Shown here piece by piece: positions 1-8,981 of a stretch of DNA of 64,000 nucleotides (its first letter is position 1; each line of letters starts with the position of its first letter). The translations under genes and the position numbers were made by a program. The stretch comes from Litorivivens sp047622145 (lineage in GTDB: Bacteria; Pseudomonadota; Gammaproteobacteria; Pseudomonadales; Spongiibacteraceae). Below the pieces are notes generated by a model, which did not search any database, was not told the origin of the DNA, and worked only from the letters and a program-made list of their open reading frames with translations. The DNA is taken from positions 1-64,000 of the forward strand of contig JBLHMO010000001.1 in the NCBI GenBank assembly GCA_047622145.1, given 5' to 3'.

Positions 1-2
1 AA

Positions 3-131
3 CTATATAGACTATGCGAGGGTGCCCGGCTGCGAGCTATCGCTGCGAGTTGCGATGATTATGATACCAAGCCGGTGGATTTCAAGCGGCTGCTGCTCAA
101 AATCGGGGTGCATCTCGGGGGAGGTGGTTGA
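3..131 (+). CDS. Response-regulator receiver domain, C-terminal end (partial at window edge)
   Basis: The reading frame entering from the left edge ends at the TGA at 129-131. Its last 27 codons read CDDYDTKPVDFKRLLLKI and a short Gly-rich tail. This is the end of a CheY-like receiver domain: the Lys in the TKPVD segment matches the conserved lysine after strand beta-5. The preceding residues (EGARLRAIAAS) fit the alpha-4/beta-5 region, although the first ten codons align poorly and may include another frameshift. The stop is followed at once by an ATG (133-135) that would begin the next signalling gene, so the two probably formed one operon. Only the C-terminal end is visible, so the output domain, if any, and the phospho-acceptor Asp cannot be judged. 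Confidence 0.55.
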   Translation, partial: LYRLCEGARLRAIAASCDDYDTKPVDFKRLLLKIGVHLGGGG

Positions 132-1952
132 TATGAGTCTCTGATCCTGTCTTTCGCCACCATCCTCCTGTTTTCGCTATTGAGCATCATTACCCACCTC
201 TGGGGCAATGAGGTACGCTCGGAAAATTTTGATGAGTTCCAGGATGTCATGCGCGATCAAAACGAGGTGCGTGAATTTTGGCACTCGCGCGATGTTATGT
301 ATAAAAAGATGCGCGTCATTCAGGCTTTACACAATGCCGGCGATGAAATGCCGATCAGTGCAGCAGAAGCGCGTGAGCAAGTTATCACTATTCGGGGTAT
401 ACGTACTCGGTATGAGCAATTGCAGCAACGGCTACAGAGCTCGCTGAGCCGCCGCTCCGAAATACGGGGCAGTGATGCGGTCGCTGGTTGAGCGCGAGCT
501 CGCCTTGGTCAGTCGCGCGGCAGATATAAACAATTCACTTAGTCAGGTCGTTGCCGTGACCAATCACATCGCTTTGGGGGCCTTTGGGGCCTCGCTGCTG
601 ATCACCATTGTGCTGGCCCTTGATATTGTGAGTTTTACGAGGCGATCTATTTCAATTTTGCATCGCGGTACCGAGCCCTGGTGCGGAGGTAGGCTGGATT
701 ATGAAGTTCCGCCGTTACACGGTGAACTGGGGCAGTTGGCCGAGTCATTCAGTCATATGGCGCGTAATTTGCGTACTGCGATGAATGAAGTTAGGGCTGC
801 GCGCGCCGACGCGGCCAGGCAGGCTAAGAGCAGCTTTCTCGTCAATATGAGTCATGAATTGCGTACACCGATGAATGCCATAATCGGGTACAGCGAAATG
901 ATGATTGAAGAAGCTGTCGATGATGGCTCGATGTCGGTTGCTGAATTTTTACCTGACCTCGAAAAAGTGCTTTCTTCCGGGCAACATTTATTCGCATTGA
1001 TTGATGATGTGCTCGATATATCGAAAATCGAGAGCGGTAAAATGACGGTATATAACGAAGACGTAGATATTGATCGTCTGATGGGAGCGGTCCTCGTCAC
1101 TGTGCAGCCGATTGCCGATAAAAATCGGACTAAGCTGGTGTACGCAAATAGCTTGCGCGATCAGCGCACGGCAACAGATGTGACTCGCTTCCGTCAGGTT
1201 TGTCTTAATCTTTTGAGTAATGCTGCCAAGTTTACGAACGATGGTGTTGTCAATGTTGGCGTGCGGGATGTGCGTGACAACGGCAGGGACTTCATTGAAG
1301 TGGCCGTTCGCGACACCGGAATAGGACTGTTGTCCGAGCAGCTGGAGCTGATTTTTGAGGCCTTTATCCCAGCCGATTTGTCCACTACAAAGGAATATGG
1401 TGGCACAGGTCTGGGGCTTATGATTTCGAGAAAATTTTCTCAGCTTTTGGGTGGCGATATTTTCGTGGAAAGTGAAGGTTCCCGAGGTTCCTGTTTTGTT
1501 TTTCGCCTGCCGCGACTGGAAGTAAGTTTACCTAAGTCAGTGGGGAGGCTGGCAGCAGAGTCCGCGCACAATCCCAATGCGCTGGTACTGGTTGTTGATG
1601 ACAATGAGGCTGCTCGTGAGATCAGTCTGCGTTTGCTGCACCAGGCGGGCTTTGAAGTTGTCGTAGCATCATCGGGAGCCGAGGCGATTGAGGTCGCAAT
1701 TCGCCGGATGTGATTATTCTGAGCGTAATGATGCCGGAGATCGGTGGTTGGCATGTGTTGGAATCCTTGCGAAATAATCAGCTGGCCAGGGAGATTCCCG
1801 TCATCATTCAGTCGATGGTTAACGAGCGCGAGATGGGCGATATGATGCATGTTGACGCGTACCTGGTGAAGCCAGCGGACAAGAATCAGTTGTTGGCCAC
1901 GGTGCGCAGTGTGTTGTTCGCGCGATCCGAAAGTACCGGCGCGCGGGCTTGA
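132..1952 (+). pseudogene. Hybrid sensor histidine kinase broken by several frameshifts
   Basis: Three successive frames together encode one hybrid kinase. Frame 1 (about 141-490) holds an N-terminal membrane helix and a sensor/periplasmic stretch. Frame 2 (about 485-1700) carries a second membrane helix, a HAMP-like linker, the HisKA H-box (SHELRTPMNAIIGY), an N-box (LLSNAAKF), G1 (DTGIG), G2 (GTGLGL) and the start of a receiver domain with VVDDNEAARE. Frame 3 (from about 1704) continues that receiver with PDVIILSVMMPE and ends with the conserved Lys in LVKPAD. The breaks lie near 139-141 (the ATG at 133 runs into TGA after three codons), near 480-490, and at 1690-1704, where removing the stop needs one extra base. 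All catalytic boxes are recognisable, so decay is recent or the indels are assembly errors. No intact kinase can be translated as the sequence stands. Confidence 0.8.
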
Positions 1953-2470
1953 AATAGAAGGGGTTGGCTGCGCGTCCGCGGTTTTTTCAAGGTTTCTTCC
2001 AGCTGTCGGCGCTCCAGCTGCGAGGCTTCCAGTTTACGACTGGCGTCAATCAGAGCGCTTTGTTGGCTCTTTTTTTTTCTGCTGGCAGCCAAAGCGCTGT
2101 TAAGGCTTTCCCACAACAAATAATACCCGGGTTCGATGGGTCCGTCATTCAGCTCGGTGTGGCGCGCAAGCAGCATGTTCGCTTCGTCCAGCGACTCGTT
2201 GGTATCGCGTTATAGTAGGATCAGAATTGCGGCCGCTAGTGAGCGGCGTCGGTCACCAGATGTTGCGGTGTTGGAGTTGTAGATACTGCTGAATATGGGT
2301 TCGGCGTTTTTAAAATCACCGCTTCGGTGCAGTTCCAAGCCCTGCAGTAACTCTGCTGAACCGGTGCCGCTTTGCGATATCGCGCTGCAGCGAGCTAGCG
2401 CGAGCGCCAGAGCAAATAATGTGAGTCGGATAAGAACCTGGTTATGGGTAATCCGCGTCTTGGAGTTTTC
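1886..2470 (-). pseudogene. Lipoprotein-like gene with an in-frame stop (possibly QseG/YfhG-like)
   Basis: On the minus strand one frame gives a hydrophobic N-terminus (LTLFALALALARC), a helical middle (ELLQGLELHRSGDFKNAE), then an ochre stop at 2210-2212, and continues in the same frame with DTNESLDEANMLLARHTEL and a Lys/Glu-rich coiled-coil end (SRKLEASQLERRQLEETLKK). The layout of lipobox, TPR-like helices and C-terminal coiled coil resembles the QseG/YfhG lipoproteins that accompany some sensor kinases; that assignment is inference. Signs of decay are the internal stop, no ATG or GTG start in frame near the signal sequence, and Arg instead of Gly/Ala/Ser before the lipobox Cys. It converges on, and overlaps, the end of the broken kinase. 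From 2471 to 2583 I see nothing coding. Confidence 0.5.
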
Positions 2471-2583
2471 CGGTATTGGTGATTCGATGCCTGCGCGGTA
2501 GTGATTTCGAGCGGCGGGCGAGAATCACTTTTCGTTATTGTCTGTGGCGTCGTGCTAGCACCGCGCTTGTGTTATCTGATAGT

Positions 2584-2613
2584 GGCGGCTTGCCTGAAAT
2601 CAGGCAAGCCGCC
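2584..2613 (-). terminator. 13-bp perfect hairpin after rpoD (no U-tract)
   Basis: The arms GGCGGCTTGCCTG and CAGGCAAGCCGCC form a perfect 13-bp stem with a 4-nt loop, 15 bases beyond the rpoD stop. It is positioned as the rpoD operon terminator, but neither strand has a T-run after the stem, so intrinsic termination is uncertain. It could instead act as an mRNA 3'-end stabiliser or be a REP-like element. Confidence 0.55.
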
Positions 2614-2627
2614 TCAGCGCAAGCTGC

Positions 2628-4421
2628 TTACTCGTCTAGGAAGCTGCGCAAATGATCGGAGCGCGTGGGGTGGCGCAATTTGCGCAAGGCCTTTGCTTCG
2701 ATTTGACGGATACGCTCGCGGGTAACATCGAACTGTTTGCCAACCTCTTCCAGAGTGTGGTCGGTGTTCATGTCGATACCAAAACGCATTCGCAGCACTT
2801 TTGCTTCACGTGCTGTGAGTCCTGCGAGCACGTCACGGGTAGATTCGCGCAGGCCTTCGCCCGTGGCAGAATCTACGGGCGAAGAAATGGTGCTGTCTTC
2901 AATGAAATCACCCAGATGCGAATCTTCATCGTCGCCAATGGGGGTTTCCATTGAGATTGGCTCTTTGGCGATTTTCAGCACCTTACGAACCTTGTCTTCA
3001 GGCATTTCCATGCGCTCACCCAACTCTTCCGGTGTGGGTTCACGCCCCATTTCCTGAAGCATTTGTCGCGAGATGCGGTTGAGCTTGTTGATGGTTTCGA
3101 TCATGTGCACGGGAATACGGATCGTGCGGGCCTGATCTGCAATTGAGCGGGTAATGGCCTGGCGAATCCACCATGTGGCATAGGTAGAGAATTTGTAGCC
3201 GCGGCGATATTCAAATTTATCGACAGCTTTCATCAGGCCGATATTGCCTTCTTGGATCAGATCCAGGAATTGCAGGCCACGGTTGGTGTATTTTTTTGCA
3301 ATTGAGATAACCAGGCGCAGGTTGGCTTCAACCATTTCTTTTTTGGCGCGGCGGGCACGGGCCTCGCCGATAGACATACGGCGGTTAATTTCTTTTATGT
3401 CAGCGATGGTTAAATCATAGCCGGCTTCAACCAGCGAGGTTTTTTTCTGTAGCCGCACTACTTCGCTGCGTACCGATTCCAGCTCTGGGTGCGCTTTGGT
3501 GTGGCTATCCAGCCACTTCAAATTGGTCTCATTGCCTTGGTAATCGCGAATAAAGGTTTTGCGATCCATTTTGCCGATGACGACACACAGGCGCATAACT
3601 TCGCGTTCGAGTACGCGAATATCCGTGAGTGTAGTGCGCACAGCTTTTGTTAGTGGGTCAAACATGCTGGGGGTGAGCTTGAGAAATTTGAAGCTCTCGG
3701 CCAGTTTGTGCAATTCTTTGGCGGTTTGCTTGCTGTAGCGCCCATTCTTTTGGATGGATTTCTGAACGCTAGCCATCGCCTTGCGAATTTCACCAAAGCG
3801 GCGGGCTGCTATTTCGGGATCTGGGCCATTGTCACTGGCGTCGTCGTCATCAGATTCGCTGCTGGCTGCATTGGCTGCTGCGATTTCCGCTGGCGTAGGA
3901 ACGCTGTCGGCGGGATCGAGGTAGCCGCTGATAATATCAGCCAAGCGACGCTCCTCATTGAGGACTTTGTCGTACTCGGTCATGACCGATTCGACCGTGC
4001 CGGGGAAGTAGGCCAGCGCGGACATCACTTCGCGAATACCTTCCTCAATCCGTTTGGCGATAACGATTTCGCCTTCGCGGGTGAGCAGTTCAACCGTACC
4101 CATTTCACGCATATACATGCGCACTGGGTCGGTGGTACGCCCAGCTTCGGATTCCACGGCAGCTAGCGCCGCGGCGGCTTCTGCAGAGGCGATATCGTCG
4201 GGTGAATCACTGCCAGCCATCAGCAGGGTATCGGCGTCAGGAGCGTGTTCGTACACCTGAATGCCCATGTCGTTGATCATTTGAATGATTTCTTCAACCT
4301 GATCCGGGTCGGAAATGTCTTCAGGCAAGTGGTCGTTCACCTCGGCATAGGTGATGTAACCCTGTTCTTTGCCTTTGGCTATCAGGTGCTTCAGTCTTGA
4401 TGTTCGCTGAGAAGTGCTCAT
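2628..4421 (-). CDS. rpoD: RNA polymerase primary sigma factor (sigma-70)
   Basis: This is the housekeeping sigma factor, which directs RNA polymerase to -10/-35 promoters. I start it at the ATG at 4421 (MSTSQRTSRLKHLIAKGKEQ), which has GAGGA five bases upstream and matches where the family begins; an in-frame extension to 4496 exists but lacks family similarity. The product is 597 aa. Visible are region 1.1 (first ~90 residues, EQGYITYAEVNDHLPEDI), region 1.2 (RTTDPVRMYMREMG), the acidic non-conserved insert (about residues 160-210, rich in Asp/Glu), core region 2 (RLVISIAKKYTNRGLQFLDL and ATWWIRQAI) and the region 4 helix-turn-helix (DVTRERIRQIEAKALRKLR) near the C-terminus. It closes the rpsU-yqeY-dnaG-rpoD macromolecular synthesis operon, 205 bp after dnaG, and has its own candidate promoter in that gap. 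Confidence 0.98.
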   Translation of the reverse strand: MSTSQRTSRLKHLIAKGKEQGYITYAEVNDHLPEDISDPDQVEEIIQMINDMGIQVYEHAPDADTLLMAGSDSPDDIASAEAAAALAAVESEAGRTTDPVRMYMREMGTVELLTREGEIVIAKRIEEGIREVMSALAYFPGTVESVMTEYDKVLNEERRLADIISGYLDPADSVPTPAEIAAANAASSESDDDDASDNGPDPEIAARRFGEIRKAMASVQKSIQKNGRYSKQTAKELHKLAESFKFLKLTPSMFDPLTKAVRTTLTDIRVLEREVMRLCVVIGKMDRKTFIRDYQGNETNLKWLDSHTKAHPELESVRSEVVRLQKKTSLVEAGYDLTIADIKEINRRMSIGEARARRAKKEMVEANLRLVISIAKKYTNRGLQFLDLIQEGNIGLMKAVDKFEYRRGYKFSTYATWWIRQAITRSIADQARTIRIPVHMIETINKLNRISRQMLQEMGREPTPEELGERMEMPEDKVRKVLKIAKEPISMETPIGDDEDSHLGDFIEDSTISSPVDSATGEGLRESTRDVLAGLTAREAKVLRMRFGIDMNTDHTLEEVGKQFDVTRERIRQIEAKALRKLRHPTRSDHLRSFLDE

Positions 4422-4547
4422 TAGTCCTCGATGCTCGTCAACTCGTACCTGTTCGGGGCCCAGGCGTTGCGCGCGACCCGATAGATTGGGCTGCACTAAA
4501 ACGCTGGAGCGTATCCGGTGAAGAGTACGCAGGGCAAATAGCCGCGC

Positions 4548-4553
4548 ATTATA
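4548..4553 (-). promoter_or_regulatory. Candidate -10 box for rpoD
   Basis: The minus strand carries a perfect TATAAT here, about 127 bases before the rpoD ATG and inside the dnaG-rpoD gap. No good -35 is seen at 16-18 bases. Internal rpoD promoters between dnaG and rpoD are known in E. coli, where they allow sigma-70 synthesis independent of the rest of the operon; that role here is inferred from position. Confidence 0.45.
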
Positions 4554-4626
4554 CCTGATGGGCAGCTCGCGCCACCAGTGCGAAGTGTTACTTTCTCCTG
4601 TTAGGCAGGGGCAGGGCCTAAGTGTT

Positions 4627-6441
4627 TTAAGCCTTGCGGCTGAGCATCTCCCTCAGTTTTTGTTTGTCGGCGTCACTTAAATCAGCGTAGTTGGCATTGC
4701 GGAGTTTGTCGACTGTGCTGCTGAGTTGTTGGTGATGCTGTCGCTCGCGCAGGTGGTTCAGGCACTCTTGAAGCGCGGCCGCAGCCTTTTCGCTGTCGTA
4801 GTTGGGTTTTTCCAGGCTGAGGGCCTGGGTAAGCACCTCGCCCTCGGCCAGCCCCTGCCAGTGCCCAAGTAGCATGGCGGTGCTACTTTCCGGGCGCTTC
4901 GCCAGCAGTGCAAGAATGGATTCCAGTGTGGCCTTGTAGGGGTTGTCGAACTCGGGCAGTTGCTCACCCTGCAGGGCTGAGGCTGCGCTGGGGTGGAGCA
5001 GCAGCAGGCTGATCATATAGAGCAGGGTGTCGCGCTTGGAAATCGGCAGGGGTGCTGCAGCGAAGTGCTTTTTGGGTTTTGGCTCTGCCGGTTCGCGAGC
5101 AGACGCGTCTAGCGTGCCCAGTGCTGGTGAGTGTGATTCCTGCGGAGGATTGTGCTGCAGGATATTCTGCAGCGCATTGGAGCTGAGGCCAGTGCGCTGG
5201 GACAGCGCCTCCATCATTAATTCTCGGTACACGCCCGGGGGGAGTAGCTGAATCAGCGGGGCTGCGCGTTTGCTGACCCGCGCCTTGCCTTCCAGTGAGT
5301 CGGTGTTAACGCCTTCGCTCATTGCGGCAAAAAAATAGTCTTCCAGTGGCGTGGCGCTTAACACCTGCTGTTCGAAGCGGCTGGTGCCAATTGCGCGCAC
5401 CTGGGTGTCGGGATCTTCGCCGTCCGGCATAAACAGGAATCGCGCTTGACGTCCATCCTCCATAACCGGCAGCACGGTCTCCAGTGCGCGTCTTGCGGCT
5501 TTGCGGCCGGCTTCGTCGCCATCGAAACAGAACACGACTTCCGGGCAATAGCGAAAGACTTTGCGCAGGTGGTCTTCGCTAGTCGCTGTGCCTAAGGTGG
5601 CAACGGCGTAGGGAATGCCGTGCTGGGCCAGCGCGACCACGTCCATATAGCCTTCGACAATAATCAGTCGCTCAAGGTTGCGAACGGCTTTGCGGGCTTG
5701 ATAAAGGCCGTAAAGCTCACGGCCTTTGTGAAATATCTCAGTTTCCGGCGAGTTCAGGTATTTGGGCTTGTCGTCGCCCAAAACCCGGCCGCCAAAAGCG
5801 ATAATCTGTCCGCGATTGTCGAGAATGGGGAACATGATGCGATCGCGAAAGCGGTCGTACAGTTTGTTGTCGCCGCTGATCAGCATGCCGGCGTCTATCA
5901 GTAATTGCTTTGTCTGTTCGTCACAGCCTAGGGCCTGTAGCAAATTGTCCCAGCCAGGTGGGGCAAAGCCGATTTGGAAGGCCTTGGCGATCTCGCCGGT
6001 CAAGCCCCGATGTTTGAGGTAGTCTTTGGCTCGGGAGCTGTCGCCGTGGGTCTTTAATTGTTTTTCGTAGTGCTCTGCGCAGTTCGCCATGAGCGAGTGC
6101 AGGTCTTTGCGCTTGCCGGCCTTTTCCGGGTTTTCAGCGCGTTCTCTGGGAACTTCCAGGCCGGCCACGGTTGCCAGTGTGTCGACCGCCTGCGGAAACT
6201 CAAGGCGCTCATATTCCATCAGAAAGCCAATCGCATTGCCGCCGGCACCGCAGCCAAAGCAATAGTAAAACTGTTTATCCGGGTTGACGCTGAAGGAGGG
6301 TGTTTTTTCGTCGTGAAAGGGGCAGCGGGCGGTGTAGTTTTGGCCGGTCTTTTTCAGTGGGACGCGGCGGTCCACCACCTCGACAATGTCGACGCGGGCC
6401 AGCAATTCATCAATGAAATGTTGGGGAATTAGGCCTTTCAT
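4627..6441 (-). CDS. dnaG: DNA primase
   Basis: DnaG synthesises the RNA primers for replication and binds DnaB helicase at the fork. The 604-aa product has the usual three parts. The N-terminal CHC2 zinc domain shows Cys40, His43, Cys61 and Cys64 (RCPFHDEKTPSF and YYCFGCGAGGN). The central RNA polymerase/TOPRIM domain shows IIVEGYMDVVAL and FCFDGDEAGRKAA with the metal-binding acidic residues. The C-terminal helicase-binding domain covers roughly residues 430-604, after an Ala/Pro/Lys-rich linker. The length is close to E. coli DnaG (581 aa). The start MKGLIPQHFIDELL matches the family. It lies 158 bp downstream of yqeY and upstream of rpoD in the macromolecular synthesis operon. Confidence 0.98.
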   Translation of the reverse strand: MKGLIPQHFIDELLARVDIVEVVDRRVPLKKTGQNYTARCPFHDEKTPSFSVNPDKQFYYCFGCGAGGNAIGFLMEYERLEFPQAVDTLATVAGLEVPRERAENPEKAGKRKDLHSLMANCAEHYEKQLKTHGDSSRAKDYLKHRGLTGEIAKAFQIGFAPPGWDNLLQALGCDEQTKQLLIDAGMLISGDNKLYDRFRDRIMFPILDNRGQIIAFGGRVLGDDKPKYLNSPETEIFHKGRELYGLYQARKAVRNLERLIIVEGYMDVVALAQHGIPYAVATLGTATSEDHLRKVFRYCPEVVFCFDGDEAGRKAARRALETVLPVMEDGRQARFLFMPDGEDPDTQVRAIGTSRFEQQVLSATPLEDYFFAAMSEGVNTDSLEGKARVSKRAAPLIQLLPPGVYRELMMEALSQRTGLSSNALQNILQHNPPQESHSPALGTLDASAREPAEPKPKKHFAAAPLPISKRDTLLYMISLLLLHPSAASALQGEQLPEFDNPYKATLESILALLAKRPESSTAMLLGHWQGLAEGEVLTQALSLEKPNYDSEKAAAALQECLNHLRERQHHQQLSSTVDKLRNANYADLSDADKQKLREMLSRKA

Positions 6442-6599
6442 GTGTGCGTTGCGCTCGACGAGAGACGGAAAACTTTATTGCGCTATTGTGCCCGCTTTTA
6501 TGTCGCCCGTCTTCCGGTCGGCACAACGCCTACCGGTAAGGACAAGTGCAGTAATTGCAGTGCTTTTGAATATGCGTCGCTGTTGGCTTAAGGCGGTGC

Positions 6600-7052
6600 T
6601 TATTGTAACGTTGACTTAACGCGCTGGCTGACTTGGCCGACGTCGGCGCGCCCCTGAATTTGGGGCTTGAGAATGGCCATAACCTGGCCCATGCCTTTGA
6701 TCGACTCAGCGCCCGTTTCGCTAATGGCTTGTGCAACGAGCGTGTCCAGCTCTTGTTCGGTGAGCTGCTGTGGCAGAAAGCTTTGAATAACAGCGATCTC
6801 GGCGTATTCGACGGCAGCTAGCTCGGGCCTGTCGGCATCTTCATATTGTTTTATGGAGTCGCGGCGCTGCTTGCACATCTTGTCGAGCACGGCTAAACAG
6901 CGCGCATCATCGATGTCGATGCGCTCGTCTATTTCTATACGCTTGAAGTCGGCAAGGATCAGCCGAATTGCGGAAAGACGTTCCTTGTTCCTAGCCTTCA
7001 TCGCGGCCTTCATGGCCTCGGTGACGGTGCTGATCAAGGGTTGCTCTGCCAT
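6600..7052 (-). CDS. yqeY: GatB/YqeY domain protein
   Basis: A 150-aa protein of the YqeY family, related to the tail domain of the amidotransferase subunit GatB, which contacts tRNA. Typical features are the N-terminal helix with MKAAMKARNKERLSAIRLI, the DARCLAVLDKMCKQRRDSI segment and a C-terminal QGRADVGQVSQRVK. The free-standing protein has no firmly proven function; a role in tRNA binding or amidotransferase support is inferred from the domain. It sits 13 bp after rpsU and 158 bp before dnaG, the standard position in the operon of Pseudomonas-like bacteria, so it is probably co-transcribed with both. Confidence 0.93.
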   Translation of the reverse strand: MAEQPLISTVTEAMKAAMKARNKERLSAIRLILADFKRIEIDERIDIDDARCLAVLDKMCKQRRDSIKQYEDADRPELAAVEYAEIAVIQSFLPQQLTEQELDTLVAQAISETGAESIKGMGQVMAILKPQIQGRADVGQVSQRVKSTLQ

Positions 7053-7065
7053 GGCGGGAGCCTGC

Positions 7066-7281
7066 TTAGTAGAGTCGCTGCTGCTTTTTCGTTTCGCGAG
7101 AGACTTTCTTCGCGTGACGTTTTACCGCGGCTGCTGCCTTGCGCTTGCGCACTGATGTGGGCTTTTCGTAAAACTCACGGCGACGTACTTCTGCCAGCAC
7201 GCCAGCTTTTTCGCAAGAGCGTTTGAAGCGACGCAGGGCGATATCAAACGGTTCGTTCTCTTTGACTTTTACAAAGGGCAT
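7066..7281 (-). CDS. rpsU: 30S ribosomal protein S21
   Basis: The 71-aa basic protein MPFVKVKENEPFDIALRRFK ends in a Lys/Arg-rich tail (KRHAKKVSRETKKQQRLY), exactly the length and sequence style of gammaproteobacterial S21. S21 sits near the anti-Shine-Dalgarno end of 16S rRNA and helps initiation on natural mRNAs. It is the first gene of the rpsU-yqeY-dnaG-rpoD operon and diverges from tsaD; the 244-bp intergenic region must hold the operon promoter, but I cannot identify its boxes with confidence. Confidence 0.97.
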   Translation of the reverse strand: MPFVKVKENEPFDIALRRFKRSCEKAGVLAEVRRREFYEKPTSVRKRKAAAAVKRHAKKVSRETKKQQRLY

Positions 7282-7525
7282 TCACATTACCTGTCTGGTT
7301 CAAACTGTACTGTAACCCGCCATTAATCAGGGTCCGCCAGAGCTTGCGCGAATCAAAATACATTGACGTGTCTTCAAGGGCGGGCAATTCTAAACGCAGT
7401 GCGCCCAAAAAGCAAAGTAGAATCGACTACTTGTCTGGTGCTGTTGGCATTGAGCCAGTAAGATGCGCGCATTCCGGCCAATCTTGGCTGTAATTACCGG
7501 AATTTTCAGGGAATTGAGGGCGCCA

Positions 7526-8572
7526 ATGAGCACAGTCGAAAGGGTTTTGGGGATTGAAACCTCCTGCGACGAAACCGGGGTGGCAATTTACGATGGCCGT
7601 CGCGGCCTGCTGGCCCATCGCCTCTTTAGTCAGGTCGCCCTCCATGAGGAATTTGGCGGGGTTGTGCCAGAACTGGCCTCTCGCGACCACATCCGCAAAC
7701 TTGCTCCCTTAATAGACCAAGTACTGGCCGATGCCGGTATGCAGCGCCGTGATCTTGATGGTGTTGCCTATACTCAGGGCCCAGGTTTAGTAGGTGCATT
7801 GATGGTGGGTGCCTGCTTTGGTCGTGCACTGGCCTACGGTTTGGGGGTGCCAGCGCTCGGTATTCATCATATGGAAGGGCATCTGCTGGCTCCTATGCTG
7901 GAAGAAGGTCGCCCCGAATTTCCCTTTGTCGCGCTGTTGGTGTCGGGTGGGCATACACAGCTGGTGCGGGTCGATGCGGTGGGTGAGTATCATATATTGG
8001 GCGAATCGCTTGATGATGCCGCCGGCGAAGCCTTCGACAAAACGGCAAAAATGCTGGAGTTGGGCTATCCGGGCGGCCCCAAGTTGGCGGCACTGGCGGA
8101 ATCGGGCAATTCAGAGCGCTTTACTTTTCCGCGGCCCATGGTTAACCGTCCAGGCTTGGATTTTAGCTTTAGCGGTTTAAAAACCTATACTTTAAATACG
8201 GTCGCGGCCTGTCGAGCCCAGCGTGGCGGCGAGCTTGTGGACGAGGATCGCGCCGATATTGCCAGGGCCTTTCAGGATGCCGTAGTGAGCACACTGTTAA
8301 TCAAATGCCGCCGGGCGCTGAAACAGGAAGGGCTAGCGCAGCTGGTTATCGCCGGGGGCGTGAGCGCGAACACGCAATTACGCGCCGCCTTGGCAGAAGA
8401 AATGACCAAAGTGCGAGGGCGAGTTTTTTACCCCCGCGCTGAATTTTGTACCGATAACGGTGCCATGATTGCCTACGCGGGTTATTGCCGGCTGCACGCA
8501 GGGCTGGAAGATGGACTGGCGGTTTCGGTCAGGCCGCGCTGGCCGATGACGGAGCTTGTGGGGCTGGTTTGA
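7526..8572 (+). CDS. tsaD: tRNA N6-threonylcarbamoyladenosine transferase
   Basis: TsaD transfers the threonylcarbamoyl group to A37 of tRNAs that read ANN codons, working with TsaB, TsaE and TsaC. I start it at the ATG at 7526 (MSTVERVLGIETSCDETG), preceded by GAGGG; the longer in-frame extension from 7463 has no family similarity. The 348-aa product has the ASKHA ATPase fold, with the metal-binding HHMEGH motif near residue 110, the SGGHTQL loop, the GEAFDKTAKML segment and C-terminal VIAGGVSANTQLR and FCTDNGAMIAYAG. It is divergent from rpsU, a classical neighbourhood, and precedes folB by 52 bp. Confidence 0.97.
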   Translation: MSTVERVLGIETSCDETGVAIYDGRRGLLAHRLFSQVALHEEFGGVVPELASRDHIRKLAPLIDQVLADAGMQRRDLDGVAYTQGPGLVGALMVGACFGRALAYGLGVPALGIHHMEGHLLAPMLEEGRPEFPFVALLVSGGHTQLVRVDAVGEYHILGESLDDAAGEAFDKTAKMLELGYPGGPKLAALAESGNSERFTFPRPMVNRPGLDFSFSGLKTYTLNTVAACRAQRGGELVDEDRADIARAFQDAVVSTLLIKCRRALKQEGLAQLVIAGGVSANTQLRAALAEEMTKVRGRVFYPRAEFCTDNGAMIAYAGYCRLHAGLEDGLAVSVRPRWPMTELVGLV

Positions 8573-8624
8573 GCGCCTTAACTAATACAGGGCAGGCGAC
8601 CTGGGGCGAGAGGGGAGGCGAATA

Positions 8625-8981
8625 ATGGACAAAATACGCGTAAGCGGCCTGAAAGTGATGACAATCGTCGGGATATTTGACTGGGAAAGGGAAGTTCCCC
8701 AGCCAGTCATTCTTGACCTGGAAATGGCGACCGATATTCGCGCAGCAGCAGCCGCGGATGATATTCACGCGACCATTGATTATAAAGCTGTGAGCGATCG
8801 ACTCGCAGAGTTTGTCAGCACGAATCAGTTTCGCTTGATCGAAACCCTTGCCGAGCAGTGCGCTGATATTGTGTTGCAAGAATTTGGGGTCTCTTCATTG
8901 ACCTTGCGGGTCAGCAAGCCTGAGGCGATACCCACGGCTGCTACTGTCTCTGTTGAAATCACGCGGCAGCGCGATGCCTGA
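8625..8981 (+). CDS. folB: Dihydroneopterin aldolase
   Basis: FolB cleaves 7,8-dihydroneopterin to 6-hydroxymethyl-7,8-dihydropterin and glycolaldehyde in folate synthesis. The 118-aa product matches the family in length and shows the N-terminal VMTIVGIFDWEREVPQPVIL, the tyrosine segment TIDYKAVSDRL, the helix with the substrate-anchoring Glu (RLIETLAEQCADIVL) and the C-terminal VSKPEAIP with the conserved Lys. It overlaps folK by 8 bases, so the two enzymes, which act in succession, are translationally coupled. Confidence 0.95.
   Translation: MDKIRVSGLKVMTIVGIFDWEREVPQPVILDLEMATDIRAAAAADDIHATIDYKAVSDRLAEFVSTNQFRLIETLAEQCADIVLQEFGVSSLTLRVSKPEAIPTAATVSVEITRQRDA

Noticed and set aside
2295..2725. 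Plus-strand ORFs over the rpoD terminator region
   Set aside because: They run antisense to the degraded lipoprotein-like gene and rpoD, have no recognisable motifs or ribosome-binding sites, and one ends inside rpoD.
4422..4496. 25-codon N-terminal extension of rpoD
   Set aside because: No family similarity, and the ATG at 4421 has a good GAGGA site matching the usual start.
7463..7525. Longer tsaD start
   Set aside because: The extra residues precede the conserved GIETSCDETG by too much and lack similarity; ATG 7526 has GAGGG upstream.
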